This document shows positions 7,400 to 15,918 of a stretch of 64,000 bases of DNA, piece after piece. The number at the start of each line of letters is the position of its first letter. Position 1 is the stretch's first letter. The DNA comes from Tardiphaga sp051811025. GTDB lineage: Bacteria; Pseudomonadota; Alphaproteobacteria; Rhizobiales; Xanthobacteraceae. The notes below the pieces were generated by a model. That model was given only the letters and a program-made list of their open reading frames with translations. It searched no databases and had not been told where the DNA came from. A program made the position numbers and the translations under genes. Location: positions 1,922,001-1,986,000 of the forward strand of contig NZ_JBPWQE010000001.1 in assembly GCF_051811025.1 (NCBI RefSeq), written 5' to 3'.

Positions 7400-8263
7400 C
7401 TAGCCCATCAGGCCGAGCTTGCTGGCGCCGACATAGAGCGCAAGCACGGCGGCGTTCGACACGTTGAGGCTCTTGATCTCGCCGGGCATGTCGAGCCGCG
7501 CGACGACGCTGCAGGTCTCCCGCGTCAGCCGTCGTAGTCCGCTGCCTTCGGCGCCGAGCACCAGCGCCAGCGGCTGCTGCAGCGGGATCGCGCTGATGTT
7601 CTCAGCTCCCTCGCTGTCCAGACCGACGGTCATGAAGCCGAGGTCGTTCAATTCGTTCAGCGCCCGCGCCAGATTCGGCACCGTGATCATCGGCACCAGT
7701 TCCAGCGCGCCCGAGGCGGATTTCGCGAGGACGCCGGTGGCTTCGGGGCTGTGCCGGGCCGTGGTGATGATCGCCTTGACCGCAAAGGCCGCGGCGGAAC
7801 GCAGGATGGCGCCGACATTATGCGGATCGGTGATCTGGTCGAGTACCAGCACGATGCCGTCCTGGGGCAGGCTGTCCAGATCCGGCGATTCCAGCGGCTC
7901 GACCTCGGCCAGCAGGCCCTGATGGACGGCGTCAGGCCCCAACCGGCGGTCGATCTCGTCCGGACGGACCAGGATCGGCGCCACACGGGTGTCGATCTTC
8001 TCCTCGGCGAGGCGCCGGGCGGCGTTTTCGGTCAGAATCAGCTTGAGGATTTTCCGCTGCGGATTGGCCAGCGCCATGGTGACGGTATGCCATCCATAGA
8101 GGATGGCCGGGCCGTCACCGCCGGATTCCCGGCCGCGGCGCGGGGGCCGCCGGCCCTGATCGCGGGGTTTATCCCGGGTTTTATCGCGGCCTGGGCCGCC
8201 TTGGCTGTCGCGCCCCTTGTCAGGGCCGCGCTGGAATCGCTGTTTTCGCTCTCGATCGCTCAT
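7400..8263 (-). CDS. rlmB: 23S rRNA (guanosine-2'-O-)-methyltransferase RlmB
   Basis: A SpoU/TrmH-type methyltransferase of 287 residues. The first ~48 residues are a disordered Arg/Gly/Asp-rich extension, then comes a SpoU substrate-binding domain (about 50-125) and the knotted SAM-binding domain (about 135-285). The three family motifs are visible: ITDPHNVGAILRSA, LGAEGSGLRR and SLNVSNAAVLALY. RlmB methylates G2251 of 23S rRNA in the peptidyl-transferase loop; the exact nucleotide here is inferred from the family. The gene is single and upstream of tRNA-Tyr on the other strand. Confidence 0.92.
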   Translation of the reverse strand: MSDRERKQRFQRGPDKGRDSQGGPGRDKTRDKPRDQGRRPPRRGRESGGDGPAILYGWHTVTMALANPQRKILKLILTENAARRLAEEKIDTRVAPILVRPDEIDRRLGPDAVHQGLLAEVEPLESPDLDSLPQDGIVLVLDQITDPHNVGAILRSAAAFAVKAIITTARHSPEATGVLAKSASGALELVPMITVPNLARALNELNDLGFMTVGLDSEGAENISAIPLQQPLALVLGAEGSGLRRLTRETCSVVARLDMPGEIKSLNVSNAAVLALYVGASKLGLMG

Positions 8264-8508
8264 GCAGGGCTTGTCTCACGGGGGCCGAATAATGGCAATT
8301 TGGAGCCTCCGAATGAGGTTCGGAGAGGGCGGATATTCCGCCCCTGGTCGGTTGACTTTGCCCCATGGCTTCCGTCATAAACGCGCCAACCGGGAGCCCG
8401 TTTACGGGCGCGCGTTTTAACGTCATCCATGGCCGTCCAGCCACTTATTCGGTGGGACTGCCGTGTTGGGCCAAGGTCTTGTTGGGCTTGGGTCCGATGG
8501 CGTCAGGC

Positions 8509-8594
8509 GGGGGAGTGTCCCGAGTGGCAAAGGGAGCTGACTGTAAATCAGCCGTCTTATGACTTCGAAGGTTCGAGTCCTTCTTCCCCCACCA
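8509..8594 (+). tRNA. tRNA-Tyr (anticodon GTA)
   Basis: Class II tRNA with acceptor GGGGGAG paired to TTCCCCC, anticodon loop CTGTAAA, a long variable arm (CCGTCTTATGACTTCG), T arm AAGGTTCGAGTCCTT and an encoded CCA. No duplicated 3' end was seen nearby. Confidence 0.96.
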
Positions 8595-8691
8595 TTTTCA
8601 AATCGCTGACGAATTAGCCCTGCGGGGCAGTGGCTTGTAAGCAATTCCATTTTCGGTGTTTGTTTTCTTCGCGGAGCGGGCCTGCACGGGC

Positions 8692-8886
8692 CTAGTTTGA
8701 AGCCGCGGCCGATGGCGGCTTCCGCATGTTCGCCGTCTCAGGATCGAAGCCGATCGCATAGACGTCAGAGACGCCAGCGTCGCGCAGCTTCCGAAGTTCG
8801 CTGGCTGCCTGCTCAAGGGTCTGCACAGTACCGTAGAACACCTTCTCCGGCTGCCTCTGAGGGGTCCCGTAGATGCTGTAGGCCAC
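8692..8886 (-). CDS. Hypothetical 64-residue protein
   Basis: A GTG start gives a short soluble product with EKVFYGTVQTLEQAASELRKL and DVYAIGFDPE segments, balanced enough to be a genuine small alpha/beta protein. There is no signal peptide or catalytic motif. It lies alone between tRNA-Tyr and the GT4 gene. Family not recognised. Confidence 0.45.
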   Translation of the reverse strand: MAYSIYGTPQRQPEKVFYGTVQTLEQAASELRKLRDAGVSDVYAIGFDPETANMRKPPSAAASN

Positions 8887-9051
8887 GACCGAAGAACGCT
8901 CCGTTATTGTTCAGAAAGTTCCGAAAACATAAAGCAGCCGCCGGCAACTTGTCTATAAAATTAGACAACTGACCGTCGTTGGCCGTAGCCAGTTCTATCT
9001 GATCATCGCGCAGTTTCTCGATCAGCGGCCGGTTGGCCTGTTTGCTGTCGG

Positions 9052-10071
9052 TTACCCCAGGATAGATTGGTACAGAGCCAGGTAGCGATCTGCCATTCTA
9101 TCGACGGTAAAGTGCTCAGAAACAGCCGCCCGGCAGGCGCGTCTATCCAGTTCGTCAATACGCTCAACCGCTTGGGCGGCTTCGATGGCACTATTGACCA
9201 GGAAACCTGTTACGCCATCTGTGATCAATTCGGGCATCGATCCGCGGTTGCGCGCGATCACGGGTGTTCCACAGGCAAGCGCCTCGACAACCGATAACCC
9301 GAATGGTTCGTCGAAATTGATCAAGTGAAGCAATGCCCGCGCGGATCCCAGAACGCGAGTTCGCTCCAGACCTCCGACCGGACCGAGATAAGTCGCGGAC
9401 CGCCCCAGTGCTGGCGCCACATGACGTCGGTGATAGTCCGCATCCTGAACTATACCGGCCATGATGAGGTGGCGGCCAGCCGCTTCGGCAGTTGCTATCG
9501 CTTCGGCTGCGCCTTTGTCGGGATGAATGCGACCGAAGAATAGAAGATCATTACTGCCACGCGGATCGAATGGAAACTCGTCGATCGGAATGCCGTGATG
9601 AATGGTTGCCGCGTAGCGCAGGTCGGGATGGCGATTGGCATCGCTGATTGCGACGTAATGGACACGATCTTCGTATTCCTTGAAAACCGGAATGATACGG
9701 GCTGATGAAAAGCCGTGAATGGTTGTGACGATTGGCGTGTCTACAAGGCGAGAGAAGCCCAGCGGTACAAAATCTGCCTGATTGTGGATGATGTCGAATT
9801 CGCCGGCCCGCTCAAAGACATTCGCAACATGCAGGAGTTCCCACGCCTTGGCATCGAGCGACGAGTCTTCAGAGTATGGTGCCGGGACGACACCGGCGAG
9901 ATGTCCCGACGTCAAACTGTCCTTCGTGGCAAACAGTGTGACGTCAACGCCCCGCACGAGCAGCGCCTCCGTAAGCAAGCTCGTCACGAGCTCCCACGGG
10001 CCGTAGTGCCGGGGAGGCGTTCGCCAGGATATAGGTGCCAACATCGCGACGCGCATCGTGTTTAGCCTCAC
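9052..10071 (-). CDS. Glycosyltransferase family 4 protein
   Basis: This 339-residue GT-B fold enzyme has an N-terminal acceptor domain with PRHYGPWE and a HNQADFVP segment, a linker with TTIHGFSS, and a C-terminal nucleotide-sugar domain. That domain carries LLFFGRIHPDKG and the GT4 E-x7-E-like motif (FDEPFGLSVVEALACGTPVIA, then GSMPELI). Family members move a sugar from an NDP- or UDP-sugar onto a lipid, glycan or small molecule in the cytoplasm. No polysaccharide cluster surrounds it, so the acceptor is unknown. A second start six codons in (MRVAMLAPISW) is possible. Confidence 0.88.
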   Translation of the reverse strand: MRLNTMRVAMLAPISWRTPPRHYGPWELVTSLLTEALLVRGVDVTLFATKDSLTSGHLAGVVPAPYSEDSSLDAKAWELLHVANVFERAGEFDIIHNQADFVPLGFSRLVDTPIVTTIHGFSSARIIPVFKEYEDRVHYVAISDANRHPDLRYAATIHHGIPIDEFPFDPRGSNDLLFFGRIHPDKGAAEAIATAEAAGRHLIMAGIVQDADYHRRHVAPALGRSATYLGPVGGLERTRVLGSARALLHLINFDEPFGLSVVEALACGTPVIARNRGSMPELITDGVTGFLVNSAIEAAQAVERIDELDRRACRAAVSEHFTVDRMADRYLALYQSILG

Positions 10072-10353
10072 AGGATCGATAGCGGACAGTCAGCGACGTC
10101 AATCCGGGCACGGATGTATGGCCGAAGGATTGGCTGAAGACCCGCTGTAAATTGGATTGACGCGACGACTCAGGAGCGCATGGTGAATGTCGTCGATGAC
10201 TGGTTCGATGGTGTCATCATCACTGCAGAACGAGAGGCGCTCGGCCCATCGTCTGTCAAGAACACCGGCCGCCGCAGAACGGCGCGCAGCACCTTCAGAT
10301 AAACAGGCAGGAAGCGACTTTTTGTAGATGCTGTTTCGAAAGTGAGGCTCGAC

Positions 10354-10557
10354 ATGGTGGCTATGTATCGCCAACCAAACCTGGAAGTCATCGTCACTCC
10401 ACATCCGTTGCTTTTCTGGGAATGGCAGGTGCAGGACAATGGTGACCTGTTCAACAGTGGCTTTAGCAGTACGCGATGGAAGGCTCGGTATGATGGAAAC
10501 GCGGCGCTTTTCGAGGTCCTGGCAGCCGGATTTTACTCTGAGCCTCTGTTTGACTGA
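10354..10557 (+). CDS. Hypothetical 67-residue protein
   Basis: The product has a compact pattern with several tryptophans (LFWEWQVQDNG, STRWKARYDGNAALFEVLAAGF) that looks like a small beta-rich domain. A GTGAGG element precedes the ATG at 10354. It has no signal peptide and no recognised function. The longer opposite-strand frames across this locus have a composition typical of antisense shadows. Confidence 0.5.
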   Translation: MVAMYRQPNLEVIVTPHPLLFWEWQVQDNGDLFNSGFSSTRWKARYDGNAALFEVLAAGFYSEPLFD

Positions 10558-10611
10558 AATTCAAAAGTGCCGCAACGCAGTCTTGCCCCAAGGCAATCCG
10601 ATCTTGCCGGG

Positions 10612-10845
10612 TTAGCGCGGTTCTTCAATAGGGGCCCAGTGTGTGGGGTCAATCCGGGTGACGTTGACGCATCCTGCTTCAGCCAGGGTAATAATCCAGT
10701 CGCCGTCGTTCCACCATGCGCGGCAGGCAGTTCGCATTTTTTCCGCCTCGGATTCCATGGCATGATCCGAATTGTCATCGTATCCGCCAGCCAGGAATAT
10801 GGGCGTTCCGTCTATTGGTGCGGTGTCTATAGGTTGCCAATTCAA
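10612..10845 (-). CDS. Small W-x-P-x4-AP family protein, 77 residues
   Basis: The N-terminus NWQPIDTAPIDGTPIFLAGG and the C-terminus PTHWAPIEEP frame a short domain with tryptophans in between. This is the pattern of small proteins found in phages and accessory regions of many proteobacteria (WxPIxTAPxDGTxI...WxPxxxP). A TTG start gives the whole domain. The biochemical role of the family is not known to me; its presence fits an accessory region. Confidence 0.55.
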   Translation of the reverse strand: MNWQPIDTAPIDGTPIFLAGGYDDNSDHAMESEAEKMRTACRAWWNDGDWIITLAEAGCVNVTRIDPTHWAPIEEPR

Positions 10846-10946
10846 CGGTTCATGTCCTGTCAGTAGTCGAAGAAATTAAGCTGATGTGATCCGACGCGAT
10901 GACGACGTGCCGCGCATGCGTTTCACGTCTGCCAGCCTGACGGAGG

Positions 10947-11186
10947 TCATGTGGTCGTTCGAGTGACTGGCTGCGAAGCGATAATGGCATCGAGTGCCGC
11001 TCTACCGAGTTGCCGCGCTTCATCTTCGTAAAGCGGCGATGGCATGTCGGCCATCGTATCCCAAGTCTTTCTGATTGCCCTTGTCGCAATCTCGACCGCT
11101 GCATCATATTCGGACTGTTCGCGACATCCGGCATGCTGCGGCGTGTGTTGAAGGTTGTTCACGGCACTGAATTCCAGCTCTGACAT
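10947..11186 (-). CDS. Hypothetical 79-residue protein
   Basis: A soluble, mostly helical product (MSELEFSAVNN start; EYDAAVEIATRAIRKTWDTMAD and EARQLGRAALDAIIAS helices). The ATG at 11186 is preceded by a GCGGGG stretch. No signal peptide and no family recognised. It forms part of the series of very small genes between 10.3 and 12.4 kb. Confidence 0.45.
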   Translation of the reverse strand: MSELEFSAVNNLQHTPQHAGCREQSEYDAAVEIATRAIRKTWDTMADMPSPLYEDEARQLGRAALDAIIASQPVTRTTT

Positions 11187-11437
11187 CGAGAACCCCGCTC
11201 AAGTTGAGATCGCGCAAGGTTTGGCTCCGTTCAACCCAAGGCTTCGCGTCACGCAGATTATGATGCGTTCTGACCGGAGCTGATTTAGCGCGACTGAATA
11301 ACGATGGCGTCAAGCATAAGAAGAGCCACGAAGAGGGGCAGTAGCACCGGACGCACAAGCTGATCCCGGATAGATACTGATCTTCCGACGCTCTGACATC
11401 ACCTCCCGCAATTCTGCTAGCGAGGCGCTTTGTTGGA

Positions 11438-11569
11438 CTATTTCTTTCTGGGCTTTTCCGCTTCAGGGTGCATCAGACCCTTCATCGTCGGAGCTGCTGC
11501 GATCGTCTTGGCCTTGTCCTTCTTGGGCTTCTTTGCTTCGCGGTTGTTTCGTTGTTCGCCTTTGGGCAT
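11438..11569 (-). CDS. Small basic protein, 43 residues
   Basis: The ATG at 11569 begins MPKGEQRNNREAKKPKKDKA, and the protein ends PEAEKPRKK. It is extremely lysine-rich and probably disordered, and it may bind nucleic acid by charge. A longer in-frame extension upstream is not protein-like. GAGGACGAAACC on the coding strand just before the ATG gives an acceptable ribosome binding site. I infer it is real because its composition differs sharply from shadow frames. Confidence 0.5.
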   Translation of the reverse strand: MPKGEQRNNREAKKPKKDKAKTIAAAPTMKGLMHPEAEKPRKK

Positions 11570-11803
11570 GGTTTCGTCCTCCGCCCGCACCGGGCTTCGA
11601 TGACAATAGCACGTCAGTTGGGCTTCCCGGAGATTATGTTGCCTAAAGCCGCTGTCGCATCGCGGCAGTGCGGACGGATGGCTGTCGACCGGTTGTCCCG
11701 ATAGCGGTTCCTGTATCCCGCTGGGAAGAAGCAAGGTTTGCTCGATTGACTCGTGGCGGAATAGAGCGCTGCTGTATTTCCAGAGACAACCGGGAGAACT
11801 GAA

Positions 11804-12007
11804 GTGGCGACTGGCGTAGTAAAATGGTTCAACGCGACGAAGGGCTTCGGCTTTATCCAGCCGGACGATGGCAGCAAAGACGTCTTTGTTCACATCTCGG
11901 CTGTCGAGAAGGCGGGACTGAGTACTTTGAATGAGGGGGCCAAGGTCAGCTTCGAGGAGGTGGCCAACCGTGGCAAGACGTCGGCAGAAAACCTTCGGGT
12001 TGGCTGA
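11804..12007 (+). CDS. cspA: Cold-shock domain protein
   Basis: A 67-residue single cold-shock domain. RNP1 (KGFGFIQP) and RNP2 (VFVHIS) motifs are intact, so it should bind single-stranded RNA and DNA as an OB-fold chaperone. It uses a GTG start at 11804 with GGGAGAAC upstream; the family normally begins MATGTVKWFN as here. It is transcribed alone. Cold inducibility is a family property and is not shown by the sequence. Confidence 0.92.
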   Translation: MATGVVKWFNATKGFGFIQPDDGSKDVFVHISAVEKAGLSTLNEGAKVSFEEVANRGKTSAENLRVG

Positions 12008-12095
12008 TCGGGGCCTCTTTTTGCCTGGCGCCAGCCTCGGAACATAAATCCCTACGCGACTTGTCGGGCGTGAGTAATCCCGACCAGAGAATGTG

Positions 12096-12121
12096 AGGCC
12101 CCTGCATCAGCGGGGGCTTTG
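12096..12121 (+). terminator. Weak terminator-like hairpin after cspA
   Basis: A GCCCC...GGGGC stem with a ten-base loop is followed by CTTT only, about 90 bases after the cspA stop. A smaller TCGGG/CCCGA hairpin lies just upstream (12064-12083). The short T tract makes termination uncertain. Confidence 0.35.
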
Positions 12122-12155
12122 CTGACGTCATCTGCGCGCTAACGCTGCTGCGCCG

Positions 12156-12314
12156 TTATATCCCTCGCTCAATGTCACGCGCTTGTTGTTCCAGCTCGTC
12201 GGTGAGCTGCAGTATCTGACGTTGGGTTTCTGCGTCAGATACCCCGCGCGCCAGAGCGCGATACTTGGACATCTTGTTCCCTAGATCCCTGACATTGTTT
12301 CGCCGGTTGTCCAT
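12156..12314 (-). CDS. Small helical protein, 52 residues
   Basis: The frame starts MDNRRNNVRDLGNKMSKYRA and ends QLTDELEQQARDIERGI. It is charged and helical throughout, like a short coiled coil. The coding strand has GAGGACGAC right before the ATG (12318-12325), a strong ribosome binding site. There is no signal peptide. No family recognised; the good start site and protein-like composition support a real gene. Confidence 0.5.
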   Translation of the reverse strand: MDNRRNNVRDLGNKMSKYRALARGVSDAETQRQILQLTDELEQQARDIERGI

Positions 12315-12538
12315 TGTCGTCCTCCACGACTAAGACTCCGGCAGGCCGAAAATGCGATCTCTGTCGCTCATGGAGCGATAGTCATTCTGCATCGTGTTCT
12401 GCGATCTGATGGAATGATGTTTCCCATTTTTTAGCGCCAGTAGAATTTCCTCCTTAAATCATGGGTCAACTGGACCGCTTCTGAAGCTGGCAGTAGTAAT
12501 TCGGCCATAGCACCTCAAAATCATGTTCGGATCATTCG

Positions 12539-13588
12539 ATGTTTGCGCTCCCGGTTGTCGCGGGTTTTGCGATTGGCGCCGTTTTCGGCGCGGTCGGTTT
12601 GCTGAGCGGTTTTTGCCTCATGAGCGGCCTGCGCGACTGGTGGGCGCATGACGACGGACGAAAGATCCGAAGTTATGCGCTCGCGCTTGCCGTTGCCGTG
12701 TTCGGTACGCAGTTCGTCGCCGGCATCGGCGTGGTCGAGATCGCGAAGTCGCTTTACCTGCAGCCGTCATTCTCGGCGCCGTTGATCTTCATCGGCGGAC
12801 TGTTGTTCGGCCTCGGCATGGTGCTGTCGAATGGCTGTGCGTCACGTGCACTGGTGTTGCTCGGCAAGGGAAATCTGAGATCGCTGGTCGTGATCGCGGT
12901 TATCGGCGTCACTGCGCAGATGACCTTGAAGGGCTTGCTCGCACCGATGCGGCTGTCGATGCTGCAATGGACGCAGATGACGCCGGGTGCGAATTCAGTG
13001 CCGGCGCTGCTTGGAACTCTAGGTCTGCACGAAGCGACCGCGCGTATCGCGGCAACGCTGATCGTCGGCGGCGCGCTGCTGGTCTTCGCATTGTCGCATC
13101 GCGAGCTTCGGCGTTCGCCGGGGCAGCTCGTGGCAGGATTGGTGATGGGCCTGCTGGTGGTCGCGGGCTGGCTGGCGACCGGCTGGCTTGGAGCGGATGA
13201 GTTCGATCCGATTCCGGTGGCGTCGCTCACATTCGTGTCGCCGGCGGCCGATACGCTGCAATTCATCATGCTGTCGACGGGCATGACGCTGAATTTCGGA
13301 ATTGCACTTGTTGCGGGTGTGTTCGTCGGCAGTCTGCTGACCGCGCTGCTGACAGGCCGGTTTGAATTCGAGGGCTACACCTCCGCGCGTCATACCGGCC
13401 GCTCGATGGCCGGCGCGGCGCTGATGGGGATCGGCGGCGCGATGGCCTATGGCTGCTCGATCGGGCAGGGGCTGACGGGCTTGTCCACGCTCGCGCTGCC
13501 ATCCTTTGTGGCCGTCGCCGGCATCTTTGCGGGCGCTGCAGTTGCGATCCGCGGTCTGGCGCTGCGTCCGGCGTTTGCGGCGCAATAA
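12539..13588 (+). CDS. YeeE/YedE family sulfur-compound transporter (first copy)
   Basis: A 349-residue polytopic protein with about nine to ten membrane segments. The family cysteine motifs are visible: SGFCLMSG near residue 28, LSNGCASRAL near 100, and AYGCSIGQGLTG near 303. YeeE/YedE proteins (TsuA type) take up thiosulfate or related sulfur species through conserved cysteines. The gene is followed by two DsrE-like periplasmic proteins and, in opposite orientation, by a second YeeE gene next to soxR, so a role in sulfur handling with the sox system is a reasonable inference. Direction of transport is not shown. Confidence 0.85.
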   Translation: MFALPVVAGFAIGAVFGAVGLLSGFCLMSGLRDWWAHDDGRKIRSYALALAVAVFGTQFVAGIGVVEIAKSLYLQPSFSAPLIFIGGLLFGLGMVLSNGCASRALVLLGKGNLRSLVVIAVIGVTAQMTLKGLLAPMRLSMLQWTQMTPGANSVPALLGTLGLHEATARIAATLIVGGALLVFALSHRELRRSPGQLVAGLVMGLLVVAGWLATGWLGADEFDPIPVASLTFVSPAADTLQFIMLSTGMTLNFGIALVAGVFVGSLLTALLTGRFEFEGYTSARHTGRSMAGAALMGIGGAMAYGCSIGQGLTGLSTLALPSFVAVAGIFAGAAVAIRGLALRPAFAAQ

Positions 13589-13676
13589 GAGGCTCCACAT
13601 ACGCTTTGTGAGTTTGATTGCGCCGGCGCAGGGTGATTGCTAATCAATCCTCTGATCGTCAGAGGTTTTGCGCGCG

Positions 13677-14150
13677 ATGACTAAGCGAAGACTGTTTTTC
13701 TGTCTGTCGGTTCTTGCGCTGGTGCTATGTGCGACGCCGCCGCTCGCTGCGCAGACACGGCCCGCCAAACAGGATGCCGCTCCGGACAAGCCCTTCGCCG
13801 AGCATTTCATCGCATTGCAGCTGTCGGATTCCGATCCGAAGAAAGAACGTCTCGTTCTCAGCGTCGCCAGCAATCTCCTGAAAGCCTATGGACCGGACAA
13901 GGTGGCGGTTGAGGTGGTCACGTTCGGCCCCGGCATCGATCTGCTGCGCGACACCAACGAACATCGTGCGCTGGTCAATAGTCTGGTGACCCAGGGCGTG
14001 CGCTTCAGCGTCTGCGGCAATACGCTGGATACCATCGAGCGCGACACCGGCAAGCGACCGGCGCTCAATCCGCATGCGGTGGAAGTGCAGGTCGGTGTCG
14101 GTCATTTGCTGGATCTGACAGAGCGCGGTTTCACGATCGTGCGGCCCTGA
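13677..14150 (+). CDS. Periplasmic DsrE-like protein (first of a pair)
   Basis: A 157-residue protein with a signal peptide (hydrophobic stretch LFFCLSVLALVLCATPPLAAQ). The mature domain has a DsrE/F-like alpha-beta fold: HFIALQLSDSD, VEVVTFGPGIDLL and GVRFSVCGNTLD, with the single conserved Cys in the CGNT motif. Cytoplasmic DsrE relatives carry persulfide sulfur on this Cys; export of this one suggests periplasmic sulfur relay. It lies between a YeeE/YedE transporter gene and a second DsrE-like gene (31 bases apart), probably as one operon. Confidence 0.8.
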   Translation: MTKRRLFFCLSVLALVLCATPPLAAQTRPAKQDAAPDKPFAEHFIALQLSDSDPKKERLVLSVASNLLKAYGPDKVAVEVVTFGPGIDLLRDTNEHRALVNSLVTQGVRFSVCGNTLDTIERDTGKRPALNPHAVEVQVGVGHLLDLTERGFTIVRP

Positions 14151-14181
14151 AATTGTACGTCCCTGGAAAAGGAGTTTTGAG

Positions 14182-14634
14182 ATGCGATCATTGTTGAGAT
14201 CAATTGCCGGAGCCGTCCTATTTGCGCTGATCGCCTCAGTCGGCCATGCCGCGGATGTGAAGCAGCATCGTGTCGCCATTCAGGTCAATCAGAACGATCC
14301 GGCTCTGATGAATCTGGCGCTGAACAACGCGACCAATGTCATGGAGTTCTACAAGGCCAAGAATGAGGACGTGCAGATCGAGATCGTCACCTACGGTCCG
14401 GGCTTGCACATGCTGCGCGACGACACCTCGCCGGTGAAAGACCGCATCAAGCAGATCGTCGATGCGAGCTTCCCGTCCAGCGTCAAATTCATCGCCTGCG
14501 GAAATACCAAAGAGGGCATGGAGAAGCGTGAGGGCAAGGCGATCAGCGTCGTATCCGAGGCGACGGTGGTGCCATCGGGCGCTGTCCGGCTGATTGAGCT
14601 GCAGGAAGCCGGCTGGAGCTACCTCAAGCCCTGA
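14182..14634 (+). CDS. Periplasmic DsrE-like protein (second of a pair)
   Basis: This 150-residue protein has a signal peptide ending GHAAD and the same DsrE-like core as its neighbour: HRVAIQVNQNDP, EIVTYGPGLHML and KFIACGNTKEGM, with the conserved Cys in CGNT. An AAAGGAG ribosome binding site precedes the ATG. The pair probably arose by duplication, since GPGxxxLRDD and CGNT line up. A terminator follows the stop codon. A role as sulfur carrier for thiosulfate oxidation is inferred from family and location only. Confidence 0.8.
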   Translation: MRSLLRSIAGAVLFALIASVGHAADVKQHRVAIQVNQNDPALMNLALNNATNVMEFYKAKNEDVQIEIVTYGPGLHMLRDDTSPVKDRIKQIVDASFPSSVKFIACGNTKEGMEKREGKAISVVSEATVVPSGAVRLIELQEAGWSYLKP

Positions 14635-14639
14635 CGCTA

Positions 14640-14684
14640 CAGCCCGGTTCTGATTGAATCAGAACCGGGCTCTGGCCTTTTTGT
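14640..14684. terminator. Bidirectional terminator
   Basis: A nearly perfect 15-base stem (AGCCCGGTTCTGATT paired with AATCAGAACCGGGCT) is followed by CTGGCCTTTTTG. It separates the second DsrE-like gene from the convergent YeeE/YedE gene. Confidence 0.85.
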
Positions 14685-14739
14685 TTTGACGCGTTTTCTT
14701 GACGCGAACCGGTCTCCACTTCGCTCGAAAACACTATGA

Positions 14740-15849
14740 CTACTTGGACGGCGGCGCTTTCCGCGCGAGCAGCAGCCAGTTGCGCTGGATGAGGTCGCGC
14801 GGCGAGCCATCGACCAGGATAGCGATGCCGATGCGCGCGCCGAGCACCATGCCGCCGACGGCAATTGGCCAGGACAGCGCCAGCATCGATCCCGCGGTAA
14901 TGCCCTGACCGATGGTGCAGCCGCCGGCCAGGATGCCGCCGATACCCATCAGGCAGGCGCCGACGAGATGGCGGCGCATTTCGTGATCGTCGTCGAAGGC
15001 TTCCCAGCGCAGTTCGGCGGCGAACCACGCTGCAGCCCAGGCACCGGCAATGACGCCGAACACGCTGCCGACGCCGAAATCGGCGAAGTTCGCGACATTC
15101 AGAACCCCGGCATACAGTGCCTTTCCGATCGTCGATACGAATGTCAGGCTTTGCGGGCGCGGCGGCCCCACGAAATCGTCGTTCAATCCCACCGTAACGA
15201 TCCAGCCGGCAATCGTGAGCAATCCGAGTGCGACGCCGGCAGTGAGCAGGCGCGGGGCGCGGCGCAGACGTTTGTCGCTGAGTGCCAGCCAACAGAGGCC
15301 GCTGCCGACAATGATGGCGAGCGGCACGCGCAGATCGCGGCCGGTCGCTTGCGTCAGCAGCGATGCAAAGTCCGAGCGTATGCCGTTCGGCATGCGGATC
15401 GATAGCTGCTCAAGCACGCCAATGCGAAGATCGGCGAACAGTCCGCGCAAGGTCGCATAGGCTGTCGCACCCAGCACGAGGATCACGATCAGGCTCCTGA
15501 GATCGCCGGTGCCGAGCCGGACCAGCGAGCCGAAGCCGCAGGTGCCGACCATCGCCATGCCGGTGCCGAACATGATGCTGCCGATGACGATCGCAATGAG
15601 GGGCAATGCGGTGGGAACGTAAGTGGTGTGTTCTGGCGCGAGAAAGCCGGACAGGATCAGTGCCTGGGTGCCGAGCATGGCGACGCCAAGCGCCAGACCG
15701 AAAATCTTGAGGCGACGGTTGTCACCGCCCATCAACGCGTCTTCAATCGCGCCAAACGTGCAAAGGCGCGCGCGTCGTGCGGCAAATCCCGCAGCAACGC
15801 CGATGGCAAAGCCAGCCAGCGCCGATAACCAAGCAGACATGTTCTGCAT
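14740..15849 (-). CDS. YeeE/YedE family sulfur-compound transporter (second copy)
   Basis: A 369-residue integral membrane protein with about ten segments. It has the cysteine motifs ARLCTFGAIEDAL near residue 29, MVGTCGFGSLVRLG near 102 and LAGGCTIGQGITAG near 311. It is the last gene of a soxS-soxR-yeeE run on the minus strand (70 bases after soxR), so it is likely controlled with soxR. Homologues beside sox genes in other alphaproteobacteria are proposed to import thiosulfate or sulfane sulfur; that is family knowledge. It differs from the first copy in having the extra N-terminal RRARLCTFG segment. Confidence 0.85.
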   Translation of the reverse strand: MQNMSAWLSALAGFAIGVAAGFAARRARLCTFGAIEDALMGGDNRRLKIFGLALGVAMLGTQALILSGFLAPEHTTYVPTALPLIAIVIGSIMFGTGMAMVGTCGFGSLVRLGTGDLRSLIVILVLGATAYATLRGLFADLRIGVLEQLSIRMPNGIRSDFASLLTQATGRDLRVPLAIIVGSGLCWLALSDKRLRRAPRLLTAGVALGLLTIAGWIVTVGLNDDFVGPPRPQSLTFVSTIGKALYAGVLNVANFADFGVGSVFGVIAGAWAAAWFAAELRWEAFDDDHEMRRHLVGACLMGIGGILAGGCTIGQGITAGSMLALSWPIAVGGMVLGARIGIAILVDGSPRDLIQRNWLLLARKAPPSK

Positions 15850-15918
15850 GGGTTTCCTCCCGATGTGAGGCGCGCTGGCCTTACGGGCCGCGCTCCTCCG
15901 CCTGCCGGATCGGCGGCG

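Noticed and set aside
10099..10454. Two overlapping minus-strand frames of about 95-100 codons
   Set aside because: Each overlaps the better-supported small plus-strand gene at 10354-10557 and they read in different frames with unprotein-like composition.
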